Assembly: GCA_028712475.1 (NCBI GenBank)
Contig: JAQTQB010000013.1
Location: 1 to 64,000 of the forward strand
From: Verrucomicrobiales bacterium
GTDB taxonomy: Bacteria; Verrucomicrobiota; Verrucomicrobiia; Limisphaerales; UBA11358
Direction of reading: 5' to 3'
Length of the DNA stretch: 64,000 nucleotides
Part shown: positions 20,091 to 28,984 of the stretch, piece by piece
Numbering within the stretch: the stretch's first letter is position 1
Layout of the letters: each line of letters begins with the position of its first letter
Notes under the pieces: generated by a model
The model's input: only the letters and a program-made list of their open reading frames with translations
The model's database searches: none
Told to the model about the DNA's origin: nothing
Made by a program: the position numbers and the translations under genes

Positions 20091-21746
20091 TCACAAACGG
20101 TTCAGCGCGCTCAACACCGCGCGCACCGAGGCAAGCTCGATGTTCGTGTCCACCCCCGCGCCCCAGCGCGATTTGCCGTCGGCGGTTTTGATCTGGATGT
20201 AGGAAATCGCCGCCGCCTCCTCGCCGGAACTCAAGGCGTGCTCGCTGTAATTCGTGATTTCAAAGCGCGGAACGCCAATCGTCCCAAACCCATGGACGAG
20301 CGCGGCCAACGGGCCGTTGCCTTCGCCGGAAAATTCAACCGCCTTTCCGTCGCGCAATAATTTCGCGCGGCATTTCACCACGCCATTTTTGCTTTCCGTC
20401 TCAAAACTAGTGAGCGACCACGGGGTGTTTCGCTCCACGTATTCCTTCCAAAACATCGCTTTGAGTTCTGCGCCACTTACCTCACGGCCAAGTTTGTCCA
20501 CGGCGTCGTTGGCGATGGGGCCGAACTCGCGCTGGAAATCTTTCGGCAATTCGATGCCGAATTCGCTTTCGAGCAGATACGCCACGCCGCCCTTGCCGGA
20601 CTGCGAGTTGACGCGGATGACCTCGCGGTATTCGCGGCCGATGTCCGCCGGGTCAATCGTTAGATACGGCACGTCCCAGTGTGCGCCGGGAATTTTTTCA
20701 CGCTCGGCCAGGCCTTTTTTGATCGCGTCCTGATGCGAGCCGCTGAATGCGGTGAAGACAAGTTCGCCCGCGTAAGGCTGGCGCGGCGGCACGGCCATGC
20801 CGGTGCAACGCTCGTAAACATCAATGATCGAACCGAGATTCGCGAAATCCAATTTCGGATCAATACCGTGCATGTAAAGGTTCAACGCGACGGTCACGAT
20901 GTCCAAATTGCCCGTGCGCTCGCCATTTCCGAACAAAGTTCCCTCGACGCGATCCGCGCCGGCGAGCAGGCCGAGTTCCGTCGCCGCGACGCCGGTGCAA
21001 CGGTCATTGTGCGTGTGCAAACTGACTATGAGCGAATCGCGGTTCTTGATGTTGCGGCAAATCCACTCGATTTGATCCGCATAAACATTAGGCATCGCAA
21101 CTTCCACCGTGTCCGGCAGATTCAAAATCATCTTGTGCTGCGGCGTCGGCTGCCACACGTCCATGACGGCTTCGGAAATTTCCTTCGCGAATTCTACCTC
21201 GGTCATGCTGAAACTTTCCGGTGAATACTGGAGCATCACTTCCGTGCCCTTGAGCCGATGTAAACGGTCTCTGATCATCTGCGCGCCCTTGACGGCGATG
21301 GCCTTGATCTCGTCCTTCGACTTGCCGAACACGACACGACGTTGCGCGGGCGAGGTCGAATTATACATGTGAATGATGACCTTCTTCGCGCCGACCAAAG
21401 ATTCAACCGTGCGTTCGATCAAATCCTCGCGCGCCTGCACGAGCACCTGCAACCACACATCGTCCGGCGCGTGGCCCTTCTCGATGAGCAGACGGTTGAA
21501 GGCAAATTCAGTGTTCGACGCGGACGGGAAGCCGACCTCGATTTCCTTGAAGCCGGTCTTCACGAGCGTCTGGAACAACTCCAATTTCTGCGAGACGTTC
21601 ATCGGCACGGCGAGCGCCTGGTTGCCGTCGCGCAGATCCACGCTGCACCAGCGCGGCGCGTGCGTGAGGACGCGGTTGGGCCACTGGCGGTCCGGCAAAT
21701 GAATCGGCGGGAACGCGCGGTATTTTTTCGACGGGTCTTTGTGCAT
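20091..21746 (-). CDS. leuA: 2-isopropylmalate synthase
   Basis: First committed step of leucine synthesis: acetyl-CoA plus 2-ketoisovalerate. 551 residues from the Met at 21746. A further 14 residues (MARLRLR...) in frame are translated hexamer repeat. The TIM-barrel start has CSVDLRDGNQAL, the loop has HTHNDR, and a C-terminal regulatory LeuA dimer domain ends in the ASVRAVLSALNRL helix. The long form resembles the actinobacterial-type enzyme. It is preceded by a leucine-rich leader peptide and terminator hairpin (21835-21986), so attenuation by charged tRNA-Leu is likely. Confidence 0.96.
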   Translation of the reverse strand: MHKDPSKKYRAFPPIHLPDRQWPNRVLTHAPRWCSVDLRDGNQALAVPMNVSQKLELFQTLVKTGFKEIEVGFPSASNTEFAFNRLLIEKGHAPDDVWLQVLVQAREDLIERTVESLVGAKKVIIHMYNSTSPAQRRVVFGKSKDEIKAIAVKGAQMIRDRLHRLKGTEVMLQYSPESFSMTEVEFAKEISEAVMDVWQPTPQHKMILNLPDTVEVAMPNVYADQIEWICRNIKNRDSLIVSLHTHNDRCTGVAATELGLLAGADRVEGTLFGNGERTGNLDIVTVALNLYMHGIDPKLDFANLGSIIDVYERCTGMAVPPRQPYAGELVFTAFSGSHQDAIKKGLAEREKIPGAHWDVPYLTIDPADIGREYREVIRVNSQSGKGGVAYLLESEFGIELPKDFQREFGPIANDAVDKLGREVSGAELKAMFWKEYVERNTPWSLTSFETESKNGVVKCRAKLLRDGKAVEFSGEGNGPLAALVHGFGTIGVPRFEITNYSEHALSSGEEAAAISYIQIKTADGKSRWGAGVDTNIELASVRAVLSALNRL

Positions 21747-21749
21747 AAA

Positions 21750-21829
21750 TCTTGATCTTAATCTTACTCGTAATCGCAATCTCGCCAATCAGGATCAGGC
21801 GCAAGATTACGATTATGATTGCGATTCCA
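21750..21829. repeat. Inverted hexamer-type repeat (AATCTT / GATTGC units)
   Basis: Left arm of 6-bp-spaced units (AATCTTGATCTTAATCTTAC, then TAATCGCAATC) and a right arm (GATTACGATTATGATTGCGA) that is largely its reverse complement, so the element folds back on itself. It lies between the leader terminator and the leuA start codon and would be part of the leuA mRNA. Confidence 0.7.
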
Positions 21830-21834
21830 GAAAC

Positions 21835-21863
21835 AAAAAACCCACCGCCGGGCCGGCAGTGGG
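21835..21863 (-). terminator. Attenuator terminator of leuA
   Basis: On the minus strand a 9-bp stem, CCCACTGCC pairing with GGCGGTGGG around a GGCCC loop, is followed directly by TTTTTT. It lies 23 bases after the stop of the leucine-rich leader peptide, the geometry of a transcription attenuator. Confidence 0.85.
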
Positions 21864-21885
21864 CTGATAAATTCTGGTGAACGAA

Positions 21886-21951
21886 TCAAAACCCGACCGC
21901 CGCGCCGGTTGGCAGCGCGTTCACAAGCAGCAGGTTCAGGTTGCGGTTCAC
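21886..21951 (-). CDS. Leucine leader peptide controlling leuA
   Basis: A 21-codon reading frame from GTG 21951 to TGA 21886: MNRNLNLLLVNALPTGAAVGF. Five leucines with a run of three, placed just before an intrinsic terminator upstream of leuA, fit a classical leader peptide. No Shine-Dalgarno is present. The predicted -10 box ends only 6 bases before the GTG, so the transcript may be leaderless. Stalling at the Leu codons during leucine shortage would prevent terminator formation (inferred). Confidence 0.75.
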   Translation of the reverse strand: MNRNLNLLLVNALPTGAAVGF

Positions 21952-21957
21952 GGGGTC

Positions 21958-21986
21958 AAATTAGTGGCGCCACCCGCCGGCGTCAA
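21958..21986 (-). promoter_or_regulatory. Predicted sigma-70 promoter of the leu leader
   Basis: On the minus strand TTGACG (21986-21981), a 17-bp spacer, then TAATTT (21963-21958). The transcription start would fall on or next to the GTG of the leader peptide. Confidence 0.6.
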
Positions 21987-22066
21987 CGGTTTTTCTCACG
22001 GCCGCATTCGTTGGTTGAAAATAAGCTTGGCATCGGGGCCGCAAGCGCTTAAACGATGGCCGAACC

Positions 22067-22477
22067 ATGAAGAATTTTTGCGAAACCGCCGATCGGGCAT
22101 TGCAGGCCATGAAACAACGCGCTGTGGAACTCAACCTGAAAGGCGCCGCCATGGTGGCCGCCAGCGAAGGCGACCGCGTCCAGTCGTGGACTTCCCAAAT
22201 GCTGGTCGTCGGCGCTTTCACAAAGGCCGCGTCCGCCGACGATCCGGAGATGAACGTGCTGGCCGTCGCCTATTCCAAGGCGGCGGAAATGGCGGACACG
22301 TTGCAGGCCAGCGGCAGCGGCGTGCGGCCGCCGTTGAAAGGCGAATTCGGCTGGCCGGGCGGCGTCATGGCGCGGGGCAAAACCGGTTGTTTGTTCGCCG
22401 CCTTCAGCGGCGGACCGGGTGCGGACGACGTGAAAGTCGCGCAGGCCGGCCTCGCCATTTTGGCGGCCAGCCTGTAA
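22067..22477 (+). CDS. GlcG/HbpS-like (DUF336) protein
   Basis: 136 residues. The pattern of a helix with repeated alanines, KAAEMADTL, then GWPGGVMARGKTGCLFAAFSGG and DDVKVAQAGLAIL resembles the GlcG/HbpS fold, whose members bind heme or corrinoid-type ligands or have unknown roles. It is divergent from leuA and convergent with lysC. The function in this organism is not known. The family call is from motif rhythm only. Confidence 0.6.
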   Translation: MKNFCETADRALQAMKQRAVELNLKGAAMVAASEGDRVQSWTSQMLVVGAFTKAASADDPEMNVLAVAYSKAAEMADTLQASGSGVRPPLKGEFGWPGGVMARGKTGCLFAAFSGGPGADDVKVAQAGLAILAASL

Positions 22478-22489
22478 CCGCCGCAGACA

Positions 22490-23707
22490 TCAGCCGATGA
22501 ACGCCGCGTGGACGGCCTTCACCGCCTGCTCGCCTTTGGCCAGGTCAATGACGACAGAAATTTTGATTTCGCTGGTGGAAATCATGTCAATGTTCACGCC
22601 TTCGTTCGCGAGTGTTTCAAACAATTTGCCCGCGACGCCGGTGTGCGATTTCATGCCGACGCCGACGATGGACAGCTTGCCGACCTTCTCGGCGGTGATG
22701 ACTTCTTTGAAACCAATTTCAGCTTTCAAGCTGTCTATGACCTTTTGCGCCTTGAGCAAATCCGGCTTGTCAGCGGTGAAGGAAATGTCCGTTGATGGCG
22801 TGCCGGTGCCGTGGCTGATGTTCTGGATGATCATGTCCACGTTGACGGTCGCGTCGCCGAGCGCCTTGAAAATTTTCGCGGCCACGCCGGGCTTGTCCGG
22901 CACGCCGACGAGCGTGAGCTTGGCCTGATTTTTGTCGAGCGCGACGCCGCGCACGACGACGCCTTCCATGCTTTTGGTTTCTTCTTTCACAATGGTTCCG
23001 GGGTTTTCGTTTAAACTGCTGCGGACTTCGAACACGACTCCAAATTTCTTCGCAAATTCCACCGAGCGGCTCTGCATCACTTTCGCGCCGAGGCTGGCGA
23101 GTTCAAGCATTTCGTCGTAGGAAATTTCCGAAAGCTTGGTCGCGTTCGGCACGAGGCGCGGGTCGGCGGTGTAAACACCGTCAACGTCCGTGTAAATCTG
23201 GCAAAGGTCGGCCTTGAGCGCGGCAGCCAGCGCGATGGCCGTCAAATCCGAACCGCCGCGACCCAGCGTTGTGATTTGTCCTGCCGCCGTCTCGCCTTGA
23301 AAGCCCGCGACGATGACGACGTTGCCAGCGTCCAGTTTTTCGTGAACCTGTTTGGGCGTGATGTTGTGGATTTTGGCCTTGGTATGCACGGAATCAGTGA
23401 CGATGCCAGCTTGCGCGCCGGTGAGCGACACGGCGGGAATGTCCAGCGCGTGCAGCGCTATGGCCGTGAGCGCGATGGTCTGCTGTTCGCCCGTTGCGAG
23501 GAGCATGTCCATTTCGCGTTCGCTCGGCAGGGGCGCGATGTCCTTGGCCAGCTTGATGAGGCCGTCGGTCACGCCGCTCATCGCGGAAACGACGACGACA
23601 ATCTTGTCGCCTTGCGCGTGATATTTCGCCACGCGCGCCGCGACATTCTTGATGCGGTCGGTGTTGCCCACCGAAGTGCCGCCAAATTTTTGAACAATCA
23701 GAGCCAT
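22490..23707 (-). CDS. lysC: Aspartate kinase
   Basis: 405 residues from the Met at 23707, which opens with ALIVQKFGGTSVGN, the conserved kinase start. A longer in-frame reading to 23950 adds 81 unconserved residues. Kinase motifs VVVSAMSGVTD, FQG and GRGGSDLTA are followed by two ACT domains in the C-terminal third (GVPDKPGVAAKIF, GVGMKSHTGVAGKLF) that normally bind lysine and/or threonine. It catalyses the first step of the aspartate family pathway, which hom and thrC continue nearby. Confidence 0.96.
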   Translation of the reverse strand: MALIVQKFGGTSVGNTDRIKNVAARVAKYHAQGDKIVVVVSAMSGVTDGLIKLAKDIAPLPSEREMDMLLATGEQQTIALTAIALHALDIPAVSLTGAQAGIVTDSVHTKAKIHNITPKQVHEKLDAGNVVIVAGFQGETAAGQITTLGRGGSDLTAIALAAALKADLCQIYTDVDGVYTADPRLVPNATKLSEISYDEMLELASLGAKVMQSRSVEFAKKFGVVFEVRSSLNENPGTIVKEETKSMEGVVVRGVALDKNQAKLTLVGVPDKPGVAAKIFKALGDATVNVDMIIQNISHGTGTPSTDISFTADKPDLLKAQKVIDSLKAEIGFKEVITAEKVGKLSIVGVGMKSHTGVAGKLFETLANEGVNIDMISTSEIKISVVIDLAKGEQAVKAVHAAFIG

Positions 23708-24056
23708 ACAAATTTCTGGAGTCCGGTCATCGCGTTGCAATGACCGGGCGGCGCAGCGCGCCGTCCCCGCCATTCTCAAAACGGAAACGGGAGCATAGTC
23801 AGATGCAGGCCGTTTGAAAAGACGGAACTGGCACAGCGCATCGGGCGGGCGCATCTCAACTGCCTGCAAAGCGGTGGAGGCGGCGAATTGCGTGTGAAAC
23901 ACTTTCTTGTCTTGGGCGCGGCAATTTCCGTTCCAGAAAAGTGTTTCCACAACCTGAAAAAATTTTTGCGCTTTCTGGAAACGTGAATAATGTTGAAATG
24001 CCGGGCTTGCAACCGGGGAAGTTGACTGGCATAAAAAACACGTTCAAGGAGAAAGG
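23708..24056. other. lysC leader region with a stem-loop
   Basis: Close upstream of lysC on the minus strand, CCGGTCAT and ATGACCGG (about 23725-23750) form an 8-bp stem that could influence lysC expression. No lysine-riboswitch core was recognised. The other half of the stretch carries a possible plus-strand promoter for the next operon: TTGCAA at 24007, 17 bp, CATAAA at 24030, and a good AAGGAG site at 24046. Confidence 0.4.
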
Positions 24057-24356
24057 ATGTTTATGACAAACGAAGCCAACATGGAAAAAATCGTGACGGA
24101 TCTGAAAATGCTGTCTCACGACGCAGAGGCGATGTTACATGCGACCGCCGGTCAGGCGGGTGATAAAATGACGGAACTGCGGGGACGTTTAACTTCAACC
24201 CTCGAATCGGCCAAGGCCACTTACCGGCGGATAGAGGAAAAGACCGTCGCAGGCGCGAAGGTCGCGGACAAGACCATCCGTGAACATCCGTATGAATCCA
24301 TCGGTGTTGCATTCGGAGTGGGATTGTTGATCGGCGTGCTCGTCGGTCGCCGTTGA
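24057..24356 (+). CDS. DUF883 / YqjD-ElaB-like membrane-anchored protein
   Basis: 99 residues: a long amphipathic helix (about residues 8-75) and a C-terminal glycine-rich membrane anchor GVAFGVGLLIGVLVGRR, the hallmark of the ElaB/YqjD group, which in E. coli attaches to ribosomes at the inner membrane in stationary phase. ATG 24063 is an alternative start. It is the first gene of a three-gene set resembling yqjD-yqjE-yqjK. Confidence 0.85.
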   Translation: MFMTNEANMEKIVTDLKMLSHDAEAMLHATAGQAGDKMTELRGRLTSTLESAKATYRRIEEKTVAGAKVADKTIREHPYESIGVAFGVGLLIGVLVGRR

Positions 24357-24358
24357 TT

Positions 24359-24745
24359 ATGGAAGGCGCGCCTCCAACAGAGGGCGGGTTGTTGTCCACG
24401 GTCACGCAGATGTTCCAAAGGTTGCGCGACCTGGCGGAGAACCGTGTCGAGCTTTTCCTGATTGAATTGAAGGAGGAGCGCGCCAAGATGTTTGACACGC
24501 TGCTGCTGGCGGCGGCGGGAATCGTGTGTGCGTTGATGACGCTCGTCATGGTTACGCTGACGGTCCTGGTCATTTTCTGGGACACGCACCGTGTGCTGGT
24601 GTTGACGCTGGTGACGGCCGCCTATGCCGTGGCGGCGACGGTGGCGTTTGTGAAATTGCGCTCCCGCTTGCAGCGCTGGCAGGCTTATTCCGCAACGCTT
24701 GAAGAATTCAAAAAGGATTGCGCATGTTTCAAAAAGCCGAACTAG
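24359..24745 (+). CDS. YqjE / phage-holin-III-like membrane protein
   Basis: 128 residues from ATG 24359, two bases after the stop of the upstream gene. An N-terminal amphipathic helix containing RLRDLAENRVELFLIELKEE is followed by two transmembrane helices (about residues 50-75 and 80-100). This layout is that of YqjE/holin superfamily III proteins found next to YqjD. The role is not established, and envelope stress is often suggested. Confidence 0.8.
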   Translation: MEGAPPTEGGLLSTVTQMFQRLRDLAENRVELFLIELKEERAKMFDTLLLAAAGIVCALMTLVMVTLTVLVIFWDTHRVLVLTLVTAAYAVAATVAFVKLRSRLQRWQAYSATLEEFKKDCACFKKPN

Positions 24746-25041
24746 AACGCCTGCAAAAGCAGAAAGATTTGCTCGTGCAGCAAAGCGACGCCAGCCGGTT
24801 GATGCTGGCCGCCGACTGGCAGCGGCTGCGCTCGCCGGAAAACTGGCTGAACGAGGCCGGCAATCTGGCGCGACGCCATCCGCTATGGACGGCGGCTCTG
24901 GCTGCGGCAGCGGGGATGCTGGTCGTTAAAGCCGTGCGCAAACCCGGCTCGATGTTTGGCGGATTGGGACGTTTGGGAGAATTGGCCTCCCTGGCGTTCT
25001 CGGTTTGGCAGATGATCCGGGGTCGGAAACCGGGAGAATGA
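24724..25041 (+). CDS. YqjK-like small membrane protein
   Basis: 105 residues overlapping the end of the previous gene by 22 bp. A charged N-terminal helix (LERLQKQKDLLVQQSD) is followed by a hydrophobic segment (about residues 54-72) and a short basic tail. Third member of the yqjD-yqjE-yqjK-like operon. No catalytic features. Confidence 0.7.
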   Translation: MFQKAELERLQKQKDLLVQQSDASRLMLAADWQRLRSPENWLNEAGNLARRHPLWTAALAAAAGMLVVKAVRKPGSMFGGLGRLGELASLAFSVWQMIRGRKPGE

Positions 25042-25093
25042 TTTGAATTCGTCCACGCGCAGCGGTGAACTGCAGTTTCGTGCAGGACGACGG

Positions 25094-26449
25094 TCAAGCG
25101 TGCTTTTGAATCAGATACTGTTTGAACTTCTCGTATTCCGCGCCCAAGCGGTCGAAGTCCTCCGGCAATTGGATGGCGGCGGTCATCGCGGGCGGAACGT
25201 CCGGCGCAAAGCCGATGGTTTTTTCAATTTCCTCGGGGAACTTCGCCGGATTCGCCGTTTCGAGAATCACGGCGGGCAGACCGTTGAGTGGCTCGTGTTC
25301 CTGCCAGTCAAGAAAGCCGCGCCAGGCGACTGCGCCGTGGGCTTCGAGCAGCAATTCGTATTTGTTCCAGACTTCACGGATTGTCTCGCGCGTGCGCTGG
25401 TCGGAAACGGAACTGGAAAACAGATCGCGGCGCATCGCGGCGAGGTCGGGCTGCTGATGAATCCTGCCTGTCTCGTCCATGCGCCCGCCATACACGGCCA
25501 CGAGCCGGGCGAGATTGCTCGGATGTCCGACGTTCATCGCGTTGGAAACCGAGTTGCGCGACGGCACGATTTTCTCGTAATGGCCGCTGGCCAGAAATTT
25601 CGGGAACGCGTCGTTGTCGTTGACCGAGGCCACGATTTTTTTCACCGGCAAACCCATCTGCCGTGCGACGACCGCGCCCATCATGTCGCCAAAATTTCCG
25701 CTCGGCACGGAGAACACAACCGGCTCGCCGGGCTTTGCCAGCCGCGACGCGGCGTAGAAATAATAAACACTCTGCGGCAGCAGCCGGCCGATGTTGATGG
25801 AGTTCGCGGACGAAAGCGGGATGTGTTTAAGCGCGGGATCGGAGAAGGCTCGCTTCACCATCGCCTGGCAGTCGTCGAACTTGCCGTCAATCGCCACGGT
25901 GCGGACGTTTTCGGAGAGCGTCGTCATCAGCTTGCGCTGGCTCATGCTGACTTCATCAATCGGAAACAGCACGATGACGCGGATGCCGGGCACATTATGA
26001 AACGCGTGCGCCACGGCTGCGCCAGTGTCGCCGCTCGTCGCGGTGAGAACGGTGAGTTGTTTTCCATCTTCGTGCAGAAAACGTCCCATCAACCGCGCCA
26101 TCATGCGCGCGGCAAAATCTTTGAACGACGCGGTCGGGCCTTGATCCAGCCGCATCACGACAACACGGTCATAAACTTTTTCCAGCGGAATATCGAAATT
26201 GTAGGCGTCGCGGCAGATCGCGGCGAGCACGTCGGCGGGAATGATGCCGTCGGTGTATTTCGACAAGACGCGAAACGCGACTTCGTGATACGGCAGGCTG
26301 GCGAACGCGGCGATTTCATCCTGCGTGAGCGCCGGAAATTTTTCAGGAAAATAAAGCCCGCGGTCCGGTGCCTGCCCGCAGAGAAACGCCTCGCGCAGGT
26401 TGACGGCTGGCGACTGTCCGTTGGTGCTGCGAAAAAGGAGTGCGCTCAT
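25094..26449 (-). CDS. thrC: Threonine synthase
   Basis: 451 residues, PLP-dependent conversion of O-phosphohomoserine to threonine. The PLP lysine lies in GPTASFKDFAARMM, and SGDTGAAVAHAF and SVPSGNFGDMMGA bind the cofactor phosphate. Its start overlaps the stop of the upstream lipoprotein gene in an ATGA arrangement, and hom is one gene further upstream, forming a hom-lipoprotein-thrC operon. Confidence 0.96.
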   Translation of the reverse strand: MSALLFRSTNGQSPAVNLREAFLCGQAPDRGLYFPEKFPALTQDEIAAFASLPYHEVAFRVLSKYTDGIIPADVLAAICRDAYNFDIPLEKVYDRVVVMRLDQGPTASFKDFAARMMARLMGRFLHEDGKQLTVLTATSGDTGAAVAHAFHNVPGIRVIVLFPIDEVSMSQRKLMTTLSENVRTVAIDGKFDDCQAMVKRAFSDPALKHIPLSSANSINIGRLLPQSVYYFYAASRLAKPGEPVVFSVPSGNFGDMMGAVVARQMGLPVKKIVASVNDNDAFPKFLASGHYEKIVPSRNSVSNAMNVGHPSNLARLVAVYGGRMDETGRIHQQPDLAAMRRDLFSSSVSDQRTRETIREVWNKYELLLEAHGAVAWRGFLDWQEHEPLNGLPAVILETANPAKFPEEIEKTIGFAPDVPPAMTAAIQLPEDFDRLGAEYEKFKQYLIQKHA

Positions 26450-27411
26450 GGCTGTTTTTTGAATTTAGTTACGTTCGTGCCACCCCACTGGAAAAGATAT
26501 TCGCGTATTTCCAATTCTGTTTCAGTTTGTTCACCGGGGGCGGAAAAAGTCGCTTTAGTCGTCCGTTTTGCCCAGTGCGGTTTGAGAGTCTGTCGCTCTG
26601 TCTGGACCTCTAAAACGGTCAGCAGTCGTATAGAGAATTCATTTGTTATAGGACCGGCGCTTTTAATTTTCGTTTCAGCCGCCATTTTTTCGACGAAATT
26701 ATTTAGCCCGTGTGAAAAATTTGTCCCGGACACATCCTGTTCGTATTTCAAGCTTACAATGTTCGGGTCGGGTGTTGTTGCCCCTAAATTTGTAATTTTT
26801 TCGGTTGCCGGCACCTCGACGCCCGAAAGCTCGACTGTTTCGCTGACAGATCGAGACTTGCCATCGGCCAGATTAACATCAGTCCAAGCCCCAACCCAAG
26901 TCTGCCAGATTAGTCCGTAAATCTCATTCAAATGGGCTTTTCCAAGCTCCGATTTTGGCAAGTTAGTGAAAAATTTACGGTTGTCCTCCGATCGATTTGT
27001 GGCGACCGAGTCCATAAGCCGATCAACCTTTGCTACCGACTCTTCCACATTGATTGCTTCGACAAATTCCCCGTTATTGCTTATCCGAAATGATGGATAA
27101 GCCATTGATTTCTCCAGCGACAAAACCGCTACCGCTTCTTGCAATTCTTTCGAGCCGCTTATCTTTTCGCCATTGATTTCCGTAATTGTTGGATTGCGCC
27201 ATTGCAGCACAAAACCGTCGTTGGCTTTAACGAACTCCCCGTGATGAATCAGTTCCATTGTGCCTGATTTCTTGTTGCACCTTTCAACAACTTCCAATTG
27301 TTGCGAAGTTCCCCAATTAAAACGAAAAGTGGATTCAGGCGTTTTGTTCTGGGCTGTGCATCCAAAAAACAGCAGCAAGGCGAGAATTGAAATGAAATTT
27401 ACCAATTTCAT
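26446..27411 (-). CDS. Hypothetical lipoprotein between hom and thrC
   Basis: 321 residues. Lipoprotein signal with lipobox LLFFGC (Cys18), then no recognised domain. A short stretch, TITEINGEKISGSKELQEAV, resembles the ligand-binding edge of a PDZ-like fold but is not enough to assign it. Base composition is lower in GC than hom and thrC, suggesting later insertion into the operon. The stop overlaps the thrC start by 4 bases and hom ends 8 bp upstream, so it is co-transcribed. Confidence 0.75.
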   Translation of the reverse strand: MKLVNFISILALLLFFGCTAQNKTPESTFRFNWGTSQQLEVVERCNKKSGTMELIHHGEFVKANDGFVLQWRNPTITEINGEKISGSKELQEAVAVLSLEKSMAYPSFRISNNGEFVEAINVEESVAKVDRLMDSVATNRSEDNRKFFTNLPKSELGKAHLNEIYGLIWQTWVGAWTDVNLADGKSRSVSETVELSGVEVPATEKITNLGATTPDPNIVSLKYEQDVSGTNFSHGLNNFVEKMAAETKIKSAGPITNEFSIRLLTVLEVQTERQTLKPHWAKRTTKATFSAPGEQTETELEIREYLFQWGGTNVTKFKKQP

Positions 27412-27419
27412 CTGCTAGC

Positions 27420-28727
27420 TTACTCAAAACTTTCCACGCGGATCATCACCGGTTTGTTTTTAACGAAATGCAGCCGGGCGATTTTCGCCAGCGCCTTGCG
27501 CATGGCGGCGTTGGGCGCGTCGTGGATCATGAAAATGAGCGGCACGCTTTCGCCTTCGTGGCCTTCGGGCTGGATGACGGACGAGATGCCGATTTTGGCG
27601 GCGGCAAAAATGGCGGCGACTTTCGCCAGCACGCCGGGCTTGTCCACCACGCTTAGACGGAGATAGTAGCGCGAAACGACTTCATCCATCGGTGTGATGC
27701 GTCCGCCTTTGGCGCAGGACACGAACGGGGCCACGCGGACTTTCACGCCGTTTTTCAAATCCAGCGCGGCATCGGCCACGTCGCTCAACACGGCGCTGGC
27801 CGTCGCGTCCTTGCCGGCACCGCGTCCGTAAAACAAGGTGTCGCCCACGATGTCGCCACGGACGAAGCAGGCGTTGAACACGCCGTTTACGCTGGCGAGG
27901 ACATGCGCGTTCGGGATGAGCGTCGGATAGACGGAAACCTGCACGCCGGATTTCTTGCCGGAAATCTGCTTGGCGATGCCCAGCAGCTTGATCGTGTAGC
28001 CAAGCTTTGCGGCAAATTCCATGTCAATCTTCGACACTTCGCGGATGCCTTCGGTGTGGATCGCATGATGGTCCGCCCAGAAGCCGTGCGCCAGCGAGGC
28101 GAGAATGCCGATCTTGTGCTGCGCATCGTGGCCGTCAATGTCGAGATCCGGCGGCGTCTCGGCGTAGCCGAGTTTTTGCGCGTCGGCCAGCACGGCGGCA
28201 AAGTCCGCGCCCTCGGACTTCATGCGCGACAAAATGTAATTGCAGGTGCCGTTGACGATGCCGTAGATCGCGGGAAACTGGTTCGCCACAAAACCTTCGC
28301 GCAGCGCCTTGATGATGGGAATGCCGCCGCAGACGCTCGCTTCGTAATAAAGATTCGCGCCGGATTTGGCCGCCGCCGCGAACAGTTCCGGGCCATGCGC
28401 GGAAATCAAAGCTTTGTTCGCCGTCACGACCGTTTTGCCCTGCGCGAGCGCGGCGAGCACCATGGTCCTGGCGATGCCGCAGCCGCCGACGAGTTCGATG
28501 ACGATGTGGATTTGCGGATCATTGACGACTTCCTGCCAGTCGGTCGTCATAAAATTGCGGGCGATGGGGTAGGGGCGCGGTTCGTCAAACGCCTTGACCG
28601 CGATTTTGCGGAAATTGATTTTGACGCCGAGGCGCGCGGCGAGGAGTCCGCCGTTTTTCTGCCACGCGTGGAAGACGCCGCTGCCGACCGTTCCGCCGCC
28701 AATCATGCCGAGATTCACTTGCTGCAT
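27420..28727 (-). CDS. hom: Homoserine dehydrogenase
   Basis: 435 residues from the Met at 28727, which gives the Rossmann start NLGMIGGGTVGSGV. The in-frame upstream extension to 28862 is translated hairpin repeat. NAD(P)-dependent reduction of aspartate semialdehyde. Motifs GIVNGTCNYIL and LGYAETPPDLDIDGHDA are diagnostic. A C-terminal ACT domain (VDKPGVLAKVAAIF) suggests threonine feedback. First gene of the hom-lipoprotein-thrC operon. Confidence 0.96.
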   Translation of the reverse strand: MQQVNLGMIGGGTVGSGVFHAWQKNGGLLAARLGVKINFRKIAVKAFDEPRPYPIARNFMTTDWQEVVNDPQIHIVIELVGGCGIARTMVLAALAQGKTVVTANKALISAHGPELFAAAAKSGANLYYEASVCGGIPIIKALREGFVANQFPAIYGIVNGTCNYILSRMKSEGADFAAVLADAQKLGYAETPPDLDIDGHDAQHKIGILASLAHGFWADHHAIHTEGIREVSKIDMEFAAKLGYTIKLLGIAKQISGKKSGVQVSVYPTLIPNAHVLASVNGVFNACFVRGDIVGDTLFYGRGAGKDATASAVLSDVADAALDLKNGVKVRVAPFVSCAKGGRITPMDEVVSRYYLRLSVVDKPGVLAKVAAIFAAAKIGISSVIQPEGHEGESVPLIFMIHDAPNAAMRKALAKIARLHFVKNKPVMIRVESFE

Positions 28728-28785
28728 AGAGCGCACAGCTTGCCGCGAAACGGAGCAGGGGACAACTTCAAAGAATGATGAAGGA

Positions 28786-28959
28786 GGGCGCAGCTTGACA
28801 TGGCCCCCGTTTTCTCCCTCTCCTCCCCCGAGGGAGGAGAGGGTCGGGGTGAGGAGGCACAATTATCTCCGGCTCCATGTCCAGATCAAATCCCCTCTCC
28901 CCAACCCTCTCCCCGTTTGGGCGGGGCGAGGGAGTCGGGGGCAGTGGCAAGAGGCGCCC
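28786..28959. mobile_element. Twin-hairpin MITE-like element, copy 1
   Basis: 174 bp with imperfect terminal inverted repeats (GGGCGCAGCTTGACATGGCC against the reverse complement of the right end, GGGCGCCTCTTGCCACTGCC). Inside are two hairpins: CTCTCCTCCCCCGAGGGAGG-type on the left and CTCCCCGTTTGGGCGGGGCG-type on the right. It is flanked by similar 13-bp direct sequences (GAATGATGAAGGA / GAATGAAGAAGGA), possibly a target duplication. It lies upstream of hom. Confidence 0.7.
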
Positions 28960-28984
28960 GACGAATGAAGAAGGATGAAATAAT

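Noticed and set aside
23708..23950. 81-residue N-terminal extension of lysC
   Set aside because: Conserved aspartate kinase sequence begins at the Met at 23707, and the extension has unrelated composition.
28728..28862. N-terminal extension of hom
   Set aside because: It translates the twin-hairpin element; the Rossmann start at 28727 is the natural beginning. The same reasoning trims crcB (30723-30992).
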